Shown: positions 1 through 10,229 of the stretch, piece by piece
Layout of the letters: each line of letters opens with the position of its first letter
Position numbering within the stretch: the stretch's first letter is position 1
Assembly: GCA_018873225.1 (NCBI GenBank)
Contig: JAEILZ010000001.1
Location: 6,386,001 to 6,450,000, forward strand
Source of the DNA: [Phialemoniopsis] sp. UDSM-2020
Lineage: Eukaryota > Ascomycota > Sordariomycetes > Thyridiales > Thyridiaceae
Reading direction: 5' to 3'
Length of the DNA stretch: 64,000 bases
The notes under the pieces: generated by a model
Database searches by the model: none
Seen by the model: only the letters and a program-made list of their open reading frames with translations
Told to the model about the DNA's origin: nothing
Position numbers and translations under genes: made by a program

Positions 1-482
1 CGGTCTACGCGCTGCGCAAGTGGCTCGGTGTCACCGACATCTACATCATCAATCGCGACAAGTCCGAGGTCGACGCCGTCATCGCCGAGTGCACGAGCCG
101 CGGCTACGGCGATGGGCTCGTCCACGTCCAGTCCGTTGAGCAGGCCGAGGCCCTCGAGGGACCGGGTGCGTCTGTGGCCTGTGTGCCGGACTTCCCGCCC
201 AAGACCGAGGCCGAGATCCTCACGCGGAGGATAATAGAGGCCATGCTGCGCAAAGAGAAGAAGGGCGTGCTGCTCGAGATGTGCTACAACCCCACTCCGT
301 ATACCGAGATCTGGGCCCTTGCACAGAATGAGGGCTGGGAGGTCATCCTCGGCACCGAGGCCCTGATCTGGCAAGGTCTGGAGCAAGACAAGTACTGGAC
401 TGGACTTGAGACGGACAAGCTCCCGACAGAGCAGGTTCGGGAGGCCGTCGCGAAAGAGCTGGCCCAAAAATCACGACTTTGA
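1..482 (+). CDS. qutB: Quinate dehydrogenase, C-terminal part (cut by window start)
   Basis: The 3' end of a shikimate/quinate dehydrogenase family protein, open from base 3 to the stop at 480-482 (159 residues visible). In the quinate pathway this enzyme oxidises quinate to 3-dehydroquinate with NAD. The visible part begins in the nucleotide-binding fold ([11 protein letters not shown], with the Asn-Arg after the beta strand typical of this family). It continues through [13 protein letters not shown] and [14 protein letters not shown] to [14 protein letters not shown], a C-terminal signature of the family. The assignment to quinate rather than shikimate dehydrogenase rests on the neighbours, which are the qut repressor and activator. 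The N-terminal catalytic Lys/Asp region lies outside the window. The gene converges on qutR. Confidence 0.8.
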   Translation, partial: VYALRKWLGVTDIYIINRDKSEVDAVIAECTSRGYGDGLVHVQSVEQAEALEGPGASVACVPDFPPKTEAEILTRRIIEAMLRKEKKGVLLEMCYNPTPYTEIWALAQNEGWEVILGTEALIWQGLEQDKYWTGLETDKLPTEQVREAVAKELAQKSRL

Positions 483-1315
483 GGTGACTGAGAACCTAGT
501 CGACTAGATTGTACATTACACTCGGACGGTTCTTGTTTCACTTGCGAGACAAGTTGGAGGAACTTCATTTGCAGCGTTCTGTTAACTCATATGTGGCGTG
601 GGTATATCTAGATGCGTATAGAGATGATCAAAGCAATTTCTATCTTCTACTTGCATGAAAGCACACTGCTCTATCTGAGGACATTATGGTTCAACATAAC
701 GGGGTTGAGACGCTTATGTCACACTCAAAAGACTGATTCGAACTTCTTTTCAAGGTGAATCCCACTTACAACGGAGTAGGTTCTGTAGGATGGATAGCGT
801 TAAATTGAACCCCTAGATTGTGTTTTGTTTCAGTATCAGAATCTCAGCTTCCACGACGAAGGCGGGTTCCTACACGTCCTTTTCATAACACTATCTAGAA
901 GATATTTCCACCCCCCTTATTCCATATTTACCGGTACCAGCACTATATTCATGTAGATGTATCTATAATGTAGCCTCTGGGAAACAGAACACATAATGAA
1001 TGAACACTATGCCCGTGTTCATAAGTCACTATGGTGGTTTCCAAGATACTACAATACTGTCACGACGAGACGACATTCACTTTCCCAATACCTTGGAAAT
1101 CCTTAACCTTCAACCTAACACGCTTGCGGAGGACTTTGGGCTGGGAGGCCTGGACTATGGCCTGGAAATGGCAATCTCCAAGACAGGCTTTGTACTGATT
1201 GAATGTGTCTACAAATATGTAGTATAGTCAGACTAATGACATGCTCTATACCCCCACGCTATAAATGCAAAGATCAATGTAGTTTGACATTGCTAAGTCG
1301 ACTTGGAAATGTCTC
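483..1315. other. Intergenic, between convergent 3' ends
   Basis: An 833-base AT-richer stretch between the stop of quinate dehydrogenase and the stop of qutR. It should hold both 3' UTRs and polyadenylation regions. The short ORFs here have no recognisable domain, and I see no RNA gene or repeat. In Neurospora a quinate permease gene (qa-y) lies between these two genes; there is no trace of one here. Confidence 0.6.
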
Positions 1316-4054
1316 TCAACGCTCCTGTTCCTGGATACCCTCTAGAGTAGGTTGCATCTCCGTGAGGTTGGACTGTCCCTGGGCGCCGCGCGTTGCCTTC
1401 AAGATAGCCCGACGCATAACACTGCGCGGAGCTCGTCGACCAGTGAACAGCTCGAACTGAGCGAATCCTTGCTCCGGCAGGGTATCCAGTCCATCCATGG
1501 CTACCCATCCACGGTGGGCATTATCTCGAATTTGACTCAGTAGAGGTGTTCTGACGATCTCGTACGCTAGCTCAATGACAACACCGCCTGTAGGACTGCT
1601 AAGCCACTCCATAGGTAGGATGAGGTCAGGCGGTGTGTTTCCATCCGTGCTCTTGGTGGGTATGCAGGAAATAATCATCGTTGGTGGTCTGAAAGACTCT
1701 GGCCAAGAGTCATTCAAAGATTTGAGAACATGGAATTTCGTGTCGCCAGGCACAGTCCCGCCCGACAGAGGTATGGCATTCTCTGAGAGAAGCTTCTGGA
1801 AATGGGCGACGAAGTCTTCTGCCTTGCTTATAGTCCGGTTCAGGACGGCAATGTTCTTGACACCGAGCTGTAACATCGCGTACGCCGCGGCTCTGGCCAT
1901 ACCGCCAGCTCCGATGATCAAGCCGGCGCTGTTGGGCCTGACGGCATTGGCCGGCGATAGACCTCGCCGGATGCACGCTCGCATGCCTATCCAGTCTGTA
2001 TTCTCGCCATAGAGTCCCTTTACGGGGCCAGACCGGTTCTGGTACTTGAACAACGTGGCATCTTCTGGGACACTCCCATCCTCGTTGACATAGCGAACCG
2101 GAATGAGCGTGTTGACCGCGCCAATAGCCCTGGCGTGAATACTCATAGACTTTGTCAGATGGATCATCTCGACCTTGTAGGGCAGACCGAGAGAAGCGCC
2201 GGCGAAATAGGGATCGTTGGCTATCTCTAGCAGGCTGTTGACAGAGTCTGTGGAATGAGGTCGATATGTGTAAGGGATGCCCAGAGCTTCCAGAGCAGCA
2301 CCATGCATGGCAGGGGAAAGACTGTAGTCCACCTTTGCTCCGATGACGTACAGTTTCATCGGATCGTAGATAAAGGATGAGTAGAGCGCTTGGGTCTTCT
2401 GCAACGCCGTTATCGATGGCAGTGAACAGGGAGTGGTCTCGTCGTTCTTGAGCTCCTCGCGCCTTTGCGATTCGGGCGCGACTGAAGTGAGGATCCGGTT
2501 GAAACATGCGGAGGTCCTTCCAACCTGTCCGGTATTGTAGATGATCAAAGGCAAGCTGGCGCCTTCTTCTGCCTCTACCGCGGCCTGGACATGTCTGATA
2601 TCGAAATTATCTGTGATATCTGAGCCCGGACGGGTGAAGCGGACCATATCGCAACCCGTCCTCTGCGCCTTTCGGTAATATGAGACCCAACTGGAGCACT
2701 TCCACCCCGGACCGTCATTTCTCTTCTCTTGAAGGTCGCCGATCATCTTTGAGTTGCCCTTCATACGGCCAAGGTGGGCAAGCACGGCCTCATCGAGACG
2801 CAGATCCACCGAAATGTACTCAGGAGCCAGCCTAAATCCATGACACACGTAGGCGAGGTAGAGTGCCCTCAAATACTCGCTTGAAGAGATTGCTTCGCTC
2901 ACCGCGACGTGGTAAACCACTGGTATCACAGTGTTTCTCCTGATCTGGCCCATGATATGGCTGATCTCAATGGCGTTCGGAGGGCTCGATTGGCCTAGGT
3001 CGCGAGATTGTGGCAGATCCTTCCCCATCAAATCGTCGACCACGATCTCTATGGCATCAGCTCCAGTCTCTATGTCCTCAGTATTGACTCCTCGGGCCAG
3101 GAGTGACGAGAGTGGGACTGATACGGCGCATGTAAACATGCGATCTTCGGTAGCGATGCGAGTGAGTGGGAAGGCAGACTCGACAAAGGGTATTGTTCCG
3201 CCGGGGAAGATAAGAGACAAGAACTTGAGGAAGTGTCGCTCGGCGCGCTTGAGCGTGAGGTATGGCGCCGGGTCCCGCGTACGAAATTGTTCCTCTGCCG
3301 TGGCCTCCAACGATCGGTCGTGTGTGTGGGAGGTGATCTCGGATACGTTGAAGAATTCGAACTGTGTACATCTTCGGAAAACGAAGCCGCTCGCTTCGAG
3401 CAGATCGCGGAATTTGGAGTCGTCTGGCACTTTTAGATGCTCCCGAATAGCATGCGAATCGCGCACGATGTGGATGACCGGATTTGTGGTTGTCGCATCC
3501 CGAAGCACAACCTGCACCTCTCTGTCCATCCAGGAACACACAATGATGGCGTTCCGCCGGTGTGTGACCATGATCTCCCGTAGCACAGATGTCTTCCTGC
3601 GACTGCACTCGACCCCGCCATGTTTCTTTTTGAAGGCTGAGCTTGACAAGCCCGTCGCTTCTTGGAACACCTTCTCCGAGTCCACCACTTTTCTATTCAT
3701 GGCAGTCGAGCCGATGATGGCGAGCGTGGACTTGCCTGCGCCGCGAATCCCAGTGAGAACGATCGAGGCATCGGGTTCGAAGATGTGTGCCGAGTCAATC
3801 GAAGTAGGTATCGCCAGAGGAGGTGATGGAATCGGGGTCGCGAGCTTCACTGTTCAACCCGTTAGACTTCCTTCGCCACGATGACAGTTACCTTGGTACT
3901 CACCTCGTTCCACTGCCCCTAATCGAGGACTTCTAGGTTGGGAAGTATTTCCCCGAGGGGAGCTCCTTCGCGAAGGCTCCGGTGTCGCGTGCGGACTGTC
4001 CCATTCGGCCATGGCCGCAAACGGCCTCTTGACGCCTGCGACAGCTGAGGCCAT
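1316..4054 (-). CDS. qutR: Quinate pathway repressor protein (QutR / QA-1S)
   Basis: Two exons, 4054-3904 and 3849-1316, with intron 3850-3903 (donor GTGAGT, branch CTAAC, acceptor AACAG), give 894 residues, close to the known repressors (about 920). The long exon alone would begin at a GTG that is really the splice-junction codon; ATG 4054 gives a normal start. The protein mirrors the last three domains of the AROM pentafunctional enzyme. These are a shikimate kinase-like domain with an intact P-loop (GIRGAGKST), a type I 3-dehydroquinase-like domain in the middle, and a shikimate dehydrogenase-like domain (SLSPAMHGAALEALG, GAVNTLI, GENTDWIG, GAGGMARAA). In the dehydroquinase domain the Schiff-base Lys position appears to be Arg (MVRFTRPG), which fits a non-catalytic repressor. 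Known family members bind and inhibit the activator QutA when quinate is absent. It is divergent from qutA over a 580-base promoter. Confidence 0.93.
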
Positions 4055-4634
4055 TGCTAGAGCATGCCGATGTCCCAGCGAGCGCAGAGGTGCTACCGTG
4101 AGAGAAGGCTCTGAATATGTTGTCGCATGGACATGTCAGTCTTGTCGTCTAGTTCACCGTGAGTGTTTGAGGGCTAGCATCATGTCGAAGCATCCGATGC
4201 GAGCTACGTCTGGGCTATTCGGGAAGCTTTGCGACACCCGCGCCGCGGCCAGCATTTCTCTCCACACTCATCATACCCTGGGGCGGGGGATCGCCCTGGA
4301 TAAGTGTTTATCCCCCTTCGCCCCCCATTCTGGGCTAGACACTCCACTAGACCAGAGCATCGTGTGGGGGACGATGAGGAATTCCACTCACTGACTCGAC
4401 TACCAGTGGAATTGACCAATTACTAATGGGCGCTAGGCAAGGCCAAGTCCACTTTTGCGGGCATGGTCCAGCCCTTGATCACTCCGAGAGATGCAAAGAT
4501 GATGCGTGCGTGAACACAGAGATGTCGTGGCTGCCGGGCGATGAATTGCAGATGGCCCCTTGACGCTCTCATGAAACTTCGAACAGCGGCATGTTAGCTG
4601 TACCACGGCAGCGCGCCAGCTTTGGTCGATAGCA
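4055..4634. promoter_or_regulatory. Shared divergent qutR-qutA promoter
   Basis: A 580-base region between the start codons of the repressor (leftward) and the activator (rightward). It contains one perfect QA-1F/QutA-type operator at 4298-4313, roughly 240 bases from the qutR start and 320 from the qutA start. This placement would let the activator control both its own gene and its repressor. No other full operator was seen in the window. Confidence 0.8.
4298..4313. promoter_or_regulatory. QA-1F/QutA binding site, perfect consensus
   Basis: The 16-mer GGATAAGTGTTTATCC matches the published Neurospora QA-1F consensus GGRTAARYRYTTATCC at every position. It is an inverted repeat (GGATAA/TTATCC) with a four-base centre, as expected for a dimeric zinc-cluster protein. 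Its place between the divergent regulatory genes supports function. Confidence 0.9.
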
Positions 4635-6992
4635 ATGCCGTCCAAGCGCAAACCCGCGCCTGGGGGCGCGTCCGGCGACAACAAGACGACGTCGCTGAGT
4701 CCGGCGCAAAGCGCAAACGCCTCAGTGGGCTCCACGAAGCGCCAGAGGGTGTCCAGGGCCTGCGATCAGTGCCGTGCGGCGAGGGAGAAGTGCGACGGCA
4801 TCCAGCCGCTGTGCTTCCCCTGCGTATCGCAAAACCGGGCTTGTACATACAAGAAGAGCCCCAAGAAGCGAGGCGTGCAGACGGGTTACATCCGTACGCT
4901 CGAGATCTCATTAGCCTGGCTCTTTGACCGAGTCCCAGGCACGGAAGAGGCGCTCAGCTCGTTCATTGCCCGAGAAGGAGGCGAAGGGCACATGCTCTTG
5001 ACCGGCCAGGGTGCAGAGAGCGTCGACCGACTACAGAAGAGATGGGACACGAGTAGGGTGCACAAGGCCATCGACCGAGTCTTATCTGGGGAGGTCGGTC
5101 CCGATAATAATAATAAAGACAACAACTCAGCAGATGGAAGCGGCGCTGAGGAGGACAACAACCAGCCCACCAGTGAGAGCGAAGCACGGTTGAACATCAA
5201 CCTCGATCCTTTCTGCAGTACCCCAACCTCGCTTGACACCGTCAGTCCCCAGGCAATGTGGCCTCGTTCATCGTCAAGCTTCAAGGTCGGGCATCTCGAC
5301 TCCAACCAACAATCACAACCTCGACAATCACCAATACGCTGCCGCCTCAAACTGCCATCCAATCACTGGCGCTTGCTTGACGTCTACTTCTCATACACTC
5401 ACTCCTGGCTGCCGATATTGGAAAAGAAAGACGTTTTCCAGGCATGCTATCTCTACTCCGAGGACGAGATGGTCGTCGATTCTCGTGACCCGGCGAGTGC
5501 AGTTCATGCGGAGATCTGGAGTGCACTGGCGCTGGGTTCCTTCCAGGATGCGGCAAGCTCAAAACCTAGTTGGTCGTCGACTTCTGATCTAGGAACCATG
5601 TCGCCCAACGAGATCTATGCCACTGCGAGATCACTGATTCCTCGGGAGGATGGACCGTTCACGTTGCAACACGCAAGGGCAGCGCTCCTGCTTACCCTTG
5701 TGAATATCGGTCGCGAGGACATGACGTCAGCGTGGATGATGGTCGGATACGCTGTTCGCATCTTCATCGAGGTTGGCTGGCACAAAGCATCCGCTGGAGA
5801 GTCGCATCGGAAACATCAGGCCGCCTTGATGGCGTGCTTCATCCTGGACACGTTTGTCTCGGTGCGATATGGCAGGCCGCCGCACCTCCGGACAGAGTAC
5901 TTGACGACTCTCATACCCACACTGGAAAACGATCTCGATGAGTGGGAGCCCTGGACACCCTGCGATGGGTTCGGCTCGAATGACCGCCAATCGCGACAGG
6001 CACGCACTCCTGCATTCGGAGCGAGCGCTTTCAGTCAACTCTACAAGATCTTCAAGGTGGTAAATAAGAGCATCTTCTCCGGGAAGAGGGATGACTACGG
6101 ACCTGATCGGCCAATCATACCTTTCGAAGACCTAGAGCAATGCATCGATGCCGCATCACCATTGGCAAAGTTCATCAACGCCACCGCAACAGATAGAAAC
6201 TCCGCAGCTGCCCCTTCATTGTACATCCTGAGAGTGATGTATTTATGGGCAAGAACTATTCTCGGGAGTCCGAATGCATCTTCCGTTCGACTGATCCTAG
6301 AGACACTCGCGGCTTTCCAGGCGCGCTTCGGTGCTTGCGGCAGCCCTCCTCTCATACCTGCTTGCTTGTCTTCACTCACGTGCCTTGATGAAACGATCAA
6401 GATAGAAGTGGCTGATAAGGAACGACTACAAAACCTACGCATGCTGTTCACGTCGACCTGGACAGTATCTGAACACTCTATGGAGCCGTTGTCCGACATC
6501 CCCTCATATCCCTCGCGAATCGCAGCTCCGAAAACACAACTGCAACATACATCTACTTCCGGCCCCACGTTCTTGGAAACATCTATACCATTCCCAACAC
6601 CAACCTCCTCCCTATACGACAATTCCATGATGTCGATACAACCCCAGCAGGCTCCCCCTGGAGACCATTCTCAAACGCATGATCATTACCTCTTTGCGCA
6701 GTACCCCAACTCGACGATGAATATCGATCCCGACATCTCGAATATGTCGCAGATGATTCACACCGATGAGGCAATGCGCACATCATCCATGCCCGTCGGA
6801 ACAAACCAGTCTCCATCCCGCCCGACTAATCATGCATCATTTGGCCTCGAGGAGGCTGGTAGCCTAGACTATGATGCTATTCTGGATGACCTTGCCTTTA
6901 TCGATACCACGGACGACCTGGACGTCGATCCGTTGTTCATGGCTAACCTTGGTTTTGGCCCCGGTTGTGATATTACGGATGTTATGAGGTAG
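4635..6992 (+). CDS. qutA: Quinate utilisation transcriptional activator (QutA / QA-1F)
   Basis: A single exon of 785 residues. A Zn2Cys6 binuclear cluster lies at residues 43-70 (Cys 43, 46, 53, 60, 63, 70; spacing C-x2-C-x6-C-x6-C-x2-C-x6-C), preceded by a basic KRQRVSR stretch. It is followed by a basic linker (KKSPKKRG) and a short segment that probably dimerises (TLEISLAWLF). The middle (about residues 245-560) is the fungal-specific transcription factor domain, recognisable at YFSYTHSWLPILEKKDVF. An Asn-rich run encoded by AAT repeats near residue 156-163 is a variable linker. The C-terminus is acidic (DYDAILDDLAFIDTTDDLDVD), as in an activation domain. Known members switch on the quinate catabolic genes, and are held off by QutR without inducer. 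Identity rests on the cluster context together with the operator upstream. Confidence 0.93.
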   Translation: MPSKRKPAPGGASGDNKTTSLSPAQSANASVGSTKRQRVSRACDQCRAAREKCDGIQPLCFPCVSQNRACTYKKSPKKRGVQTGYIRTLEISLAWLFDRVPGTEEALSSFIAREGGEGHMLLTGQGAESVDRLQKRWDTSRVHKAIDRVLSGEVGPDNNNKDNNSADGSGAEEDNNQPTSESEARLNINLDPFCSTPTSLDTVSPQAMWPRSSSSFKVGHLDSNQQSQPRQSPIRCRLKLPSNHWRLLDVYFSYTHSWLPILEKKDVFQACYLYSEDEMVVDSRDPASAVHAEIWSALALGSFQDAASSKPSWSSTSDLGTMSPNEIYATARSLIPREDGPFTLQHARAALLLTLVNIGREDMTSAWMMVGYAVRIFIEVGWHKASAGESHRKHQAALMACFILDTFVSVRYGRPPHLRTEYLTTLIPTLENDLDEWEPWTPCDGFGSNDRQSRQARTPAFGASAFSQLYKIFKVVNKSIFSGKRDDYGPDRPIIPFEDLEQCIDAASPLAKFINATATDRNSAAAPSLYILRVMYLWARTILGSPNASSVRLILETLAAFQARFGACGSPPLIPACLSSLTCLDETIKIEVADKERLQNLRMLFTSTWTVSEHSMEPLSDIPSYPSRIAAPKTQLQHTSTSGPTFLETSIPFPTPTSSLYDNSMMSIQPQQAPPGDHSQTHDHYLFAQYPNSTMNIDPDISNMSQMIHTDEAMRTSSMPVGTNQSPSRPTNHASFGLEEAGSLDYDAILDDLAFIDTTDDLDVDPLFMANLGFGPGCDITDVMR

Positions 6993-7273
6993 TCCAGGGT
7001 CTCTATACGGCCCGAGGAGCGCAAAGGCCAGCTCTTTTACGTGTTATTATACCTTGTGATACCACCATGTCATCTGCTACGATAGTGTACGCGGATAGGC
7101 TGAAATAAAACAGAATTAAGACACAACATGATGTTAATGTCGTCACTTTATTCACATTGAGTACTATGTAATCAAAAGCTCAACCCTCAAATGCCCCCGC
7201 GCCATTTGTATGCTCCTCATCTGTCATCAACCCATACCAAATATATTTAATACCGTCATAATTACATCCCACA

Positions 7274-8598
7274 TTACAAAGGCTTGGAGGCCCATCCGAG
7301 CTTAGGAGTAGAGCCGCCATTGAAGACTACAAAGGCAGCCTTGAGAGCAACATCGCCAAAGATGTTGATACCAATCCCAGAGCTAGACTGGATGCCACCA
7401 AAGCAGGTCGAGCTGCCGGTCTGCACAGGTCCGTAGTTGATGAAGGTACCGGGTATGGTGATCCTGGCGGAGCCGACGCCAAAGGTGAAGCTTGGGAGCG
7501 TCCGGCTGCAGGGGAAGACGTAGCCGCCGTAGGTGTTGCTGTTGGACGAGCCGCTGACCTGGCTGTAGTAGGCGCTCACGACCGAGTTGGGCAGGTAAAG
7601 GAGAGTGGTGCCGGTGTCGGCGATGCCGCTGATGCTGGTGCTGGAGAAGCTGCCGGAGCCGACGGAGTAGCCAGACGAGGTGAAGGTCCAGTAACCGGGG
7701 TTGGTGTTGACATTGACGTAAGTGATGGTGCCGGTGTAGGCAGAGCTGTCAATGTAGCCAAAGTTGTATTTACCGGCTGGAAGACAGAGTTAGTCCTGAT
7801 CATCAAACTTTCAGAAGTAGGCATTTTCAACTTACCAGCATGGTACTTCAGATCAGCAGTGAACAGAGGTTGGTCAAGCGAAGGCTTGATGTTGTCAAAC
7901 CAAGTGGGCTGCTTCTGCGGGGAGACAGTGTTCAGGCTGTCAAAGCCGAGGCCGAGCAGGCCGTCAATGTCGCTCTCGCTGGTGAAGGATGAGGAGACCT
8001 GTTGAGCTGACTCCACGGCCTGCTGAGCAACAGTCAGACCACCGACGGTGACCTTGTCCTTGTACACATCTCCCCTCGAGGAGCTGCCGTCTCCATACGA
8101 GATGGACCAGGTGTAACCGGACAGCTTGGTGGCGGTGCTGCTGCTGCCAGGATTGTAGATGGTCTGCCCATTTCTCTGCGAAGTCGGGGTCTCGCTGCTG
8201 AAGACCCAAAGGTCCGATGAGCCAGTGTCAAAGTCCAGATTTAGCACTTGTGGTGGAGTGCCAATAGAGACCGGCGTGATGTAGGCATCATCAAACGAGT
8301 CGATGGGTGTTGCCGAAGCGCTACCCGTGGCTCGGCGGGACAACGTGAAGTTGGCCACGGCATCCTGCAGGTACTGCGGAATGGGCGCGCCGTACTTGAG
8401 ATAGGTCTTGTAGACCGACAACGCTCCATTGAAGCGGTGGTTTGGGTTCGGGACCTGGGTCAACGAGGCACGGCCAGGAGTTGCCTCGTTCCGGTCCTGG
8501 ACAGTGGTTCCGATCTTGGCATTGGCGGGTAGGGCTGTGCCAAGAGTGCCAGTGCCGGCCAGAACGGCAGTCAAGATAAGGGTGCTGGAAGAGACCAT
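7274..8598 (-). CDS. Secreted pepsin-like aspartic protease (family A1)
   Basis: Exons 8598-7836 and 7776-7274 with intron 7777-7835 (GTAAGT...CCAG) give 421 residues. The start was set at ATG 8598 because it begins directly with a signal peptide ([17 protein letters not shown]); an ATG 33 codons upstream would bury it. A propeptide of about 80 residues follows, ending near LSRRA, a likely processing site. The mature enzyme carries both catalytic aspartates, in [10 protein letters not shown] and in [12 protein letters not shown], and a flap region ([14 protein letters not shown]). The layout and length match penicillopepsin/aspergillopepsin-type acid endopeptidases, which act outside the cell. 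It is convergent with qutA. A TATA-like element lies at 8742-8749. Confidence 0.95.
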
Positions 8599-10229
8599 CT
8601 TGGCAAGTGTGCGGGCTGCAGGTACAGAGTGAGAATGAGATCTTGAGGGAACTTGACTAGACCAGACTGGGAAGATATTGAAGCACGAGAAAGACAAGCT
8701 TCCTTGGCGATCTTGGAAAAGGAAGGGGAGATGCAGTCACACCTTTATATCGTTATCAACGTCTTGGCATGAAGCTATTCGAGCCATTGCTCTGCTATCA
8801 AGCTTCACCCAAATGGGAAGGAAGTTCGTCGCTCTTCGGGGCTTAAGAGCCGGGCGCTCGCAAGGGCCTCAGCGGATTCCGCCATGCTGAAGATACTACT
8901 ACCTTCCCTGCCTTCAGCAAGCTGCATCGGATGCTCGGGGCTAGTTGTTTTGTGTTTTATGCCAGGTCAGACGGTTCGGGACGCACGCAACGTGCACCAG
9001 CGTCGGACATTGACTGCGAAAGAGGAAAGATCACCACAACTGCCAAGATTGGGTTTCGAGGGGGAGGTCGAATGGCGTGCCGGGTATCTCATAGTTGGTC
9101 GGCAAATGGTTATCGACCTACCACATCGGTATTAGTCGGGGCGGCAGTCTGCCACCATCTTCTGGCAGCTGATTCGCCGGGGTTGGTGGGTTGGGGTTGC
9201 ATCGAGGCTTCGTCCCATCTTGATAATGGATTTTGTCAGCGATCAGGGCCGTTTGCCAGGTTTGGCAGGAAGAAATCCCTGTGTATATGGCTGCATGGCT
9301 GCAGGGGCACTATTGATGCGCCGCAAGGCGAGATGCGGATGCGTTCTTGCGAGCGAGTCGATGCCCTCGCGCAGGGATTGGCCAACGGCGCAAGCCAGCA
9401 TCACACCGGTCTTGGGCCGAGGCATGCGACGCAAGTCATCAGGCGTCAATCGACTTGAAATGAAACCCACACTAGAGAGAAGTTGAACAAAGTTGCTAGA
9501 GCCAATCCATGCCGTGAGCCGACCCCTGCCTCTTCGGACTATAAGTCGACGCGGGGGTTCAAGACAACTAGCCTCGTGTCCGTGACCGATGTCTTTGGGG
9601 GGAAAATGAGCGCAAACACGAGGCTTGATCCTAGTACTGATACGGAATGTCGCCACAGCCCCCTCCATTGCCGTTCATGGAAGGTCTCTTCGTGATCATT
9701 GACACTCAGGAGAACGTATTCGCGATTGGCTTGGACTTAGCGAGAAAAAGCCACTATTGTGCCATCATATCCACGCATTCCGCCGGGAGCAGGCTCGAGG
9801 TGCCAAATCAAGATATGGGCTGATTTCAGTGAGTGTTTTGCATGAAGATTTAGGGAGGTAATTCTCCGGGGTGTCCCATGGATATGGGGACAACTGATAT
9901 CCAGTATGCTTTGTGCAGTAAAAGAGGTAGACAGAGCAGGCATCTAACGTAAGGACTGCTGATAAAATCGGTTACCGCTCAATACTTCTAGCGGGATCGT
10001 GGACGATATCGGTCATGAAGACGTGTGGGATATCATTCCGAAGTGCCTGAATTTCCTCACCATAGCATCGCGTTGAGTCCACGAGAAGACACCGGTCTGT
10101 GTGGTTGAATAGTGAAAGGTAATGACTACACCCGGATGGCACATGTGCGGCGGTCAACGATCCAGGATGACAAGGCTATAACTTTCATACCGGTGCAGTC
10201 GGAACATCCAGTTCACTACCATCTATTGA
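8599..10229. other. Long intergenic region with no supported gene
   Basis: A 1.6-kb stretch holding the protease promoter on the left and the 3' side of the carboxylesterase on the right. Several overlapping ORFs of up to 175 codons occur on both strands near 8930-9670. They show no domain, no signal peptide and no splice continuity, so I treat them as chance ORFs. No repeat or RNA gene was seen. Confidence 0.5.
8742..8749 (-). promoter_or_regulatory. TATA-like element of the aspartic protease gene
   Basis: On the minus strand this reads TATAAAGG, 144 bases upstream of the chosen protease start codon. The spacing is plausible for a fungal TATA promoter and supports the ATG at 8598. Confidence 0.5.

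Noticed and set aside
3848..3850. Start of the qutR long exon as its own start codon
   Set aside because: The triplet is GTG and lies exactly at a splice junction. A 54-base intron with branch and acceptor joins it to an upstream exon starting at ATG 4054, which gives a normal protein length.
5102..5115. AAT microsatellite as an independent repeat feature
   Set aside because: It is a short run (four units) inside the QutA coding region and simply encodes an Asn-rich linker.
8931..9668. Overlapping ORFs on both strands between the protease and esterase
   Set aside because: Neither strand shows a domain, and the two ORFs overlap each other. No intron joins them to anything convincing.
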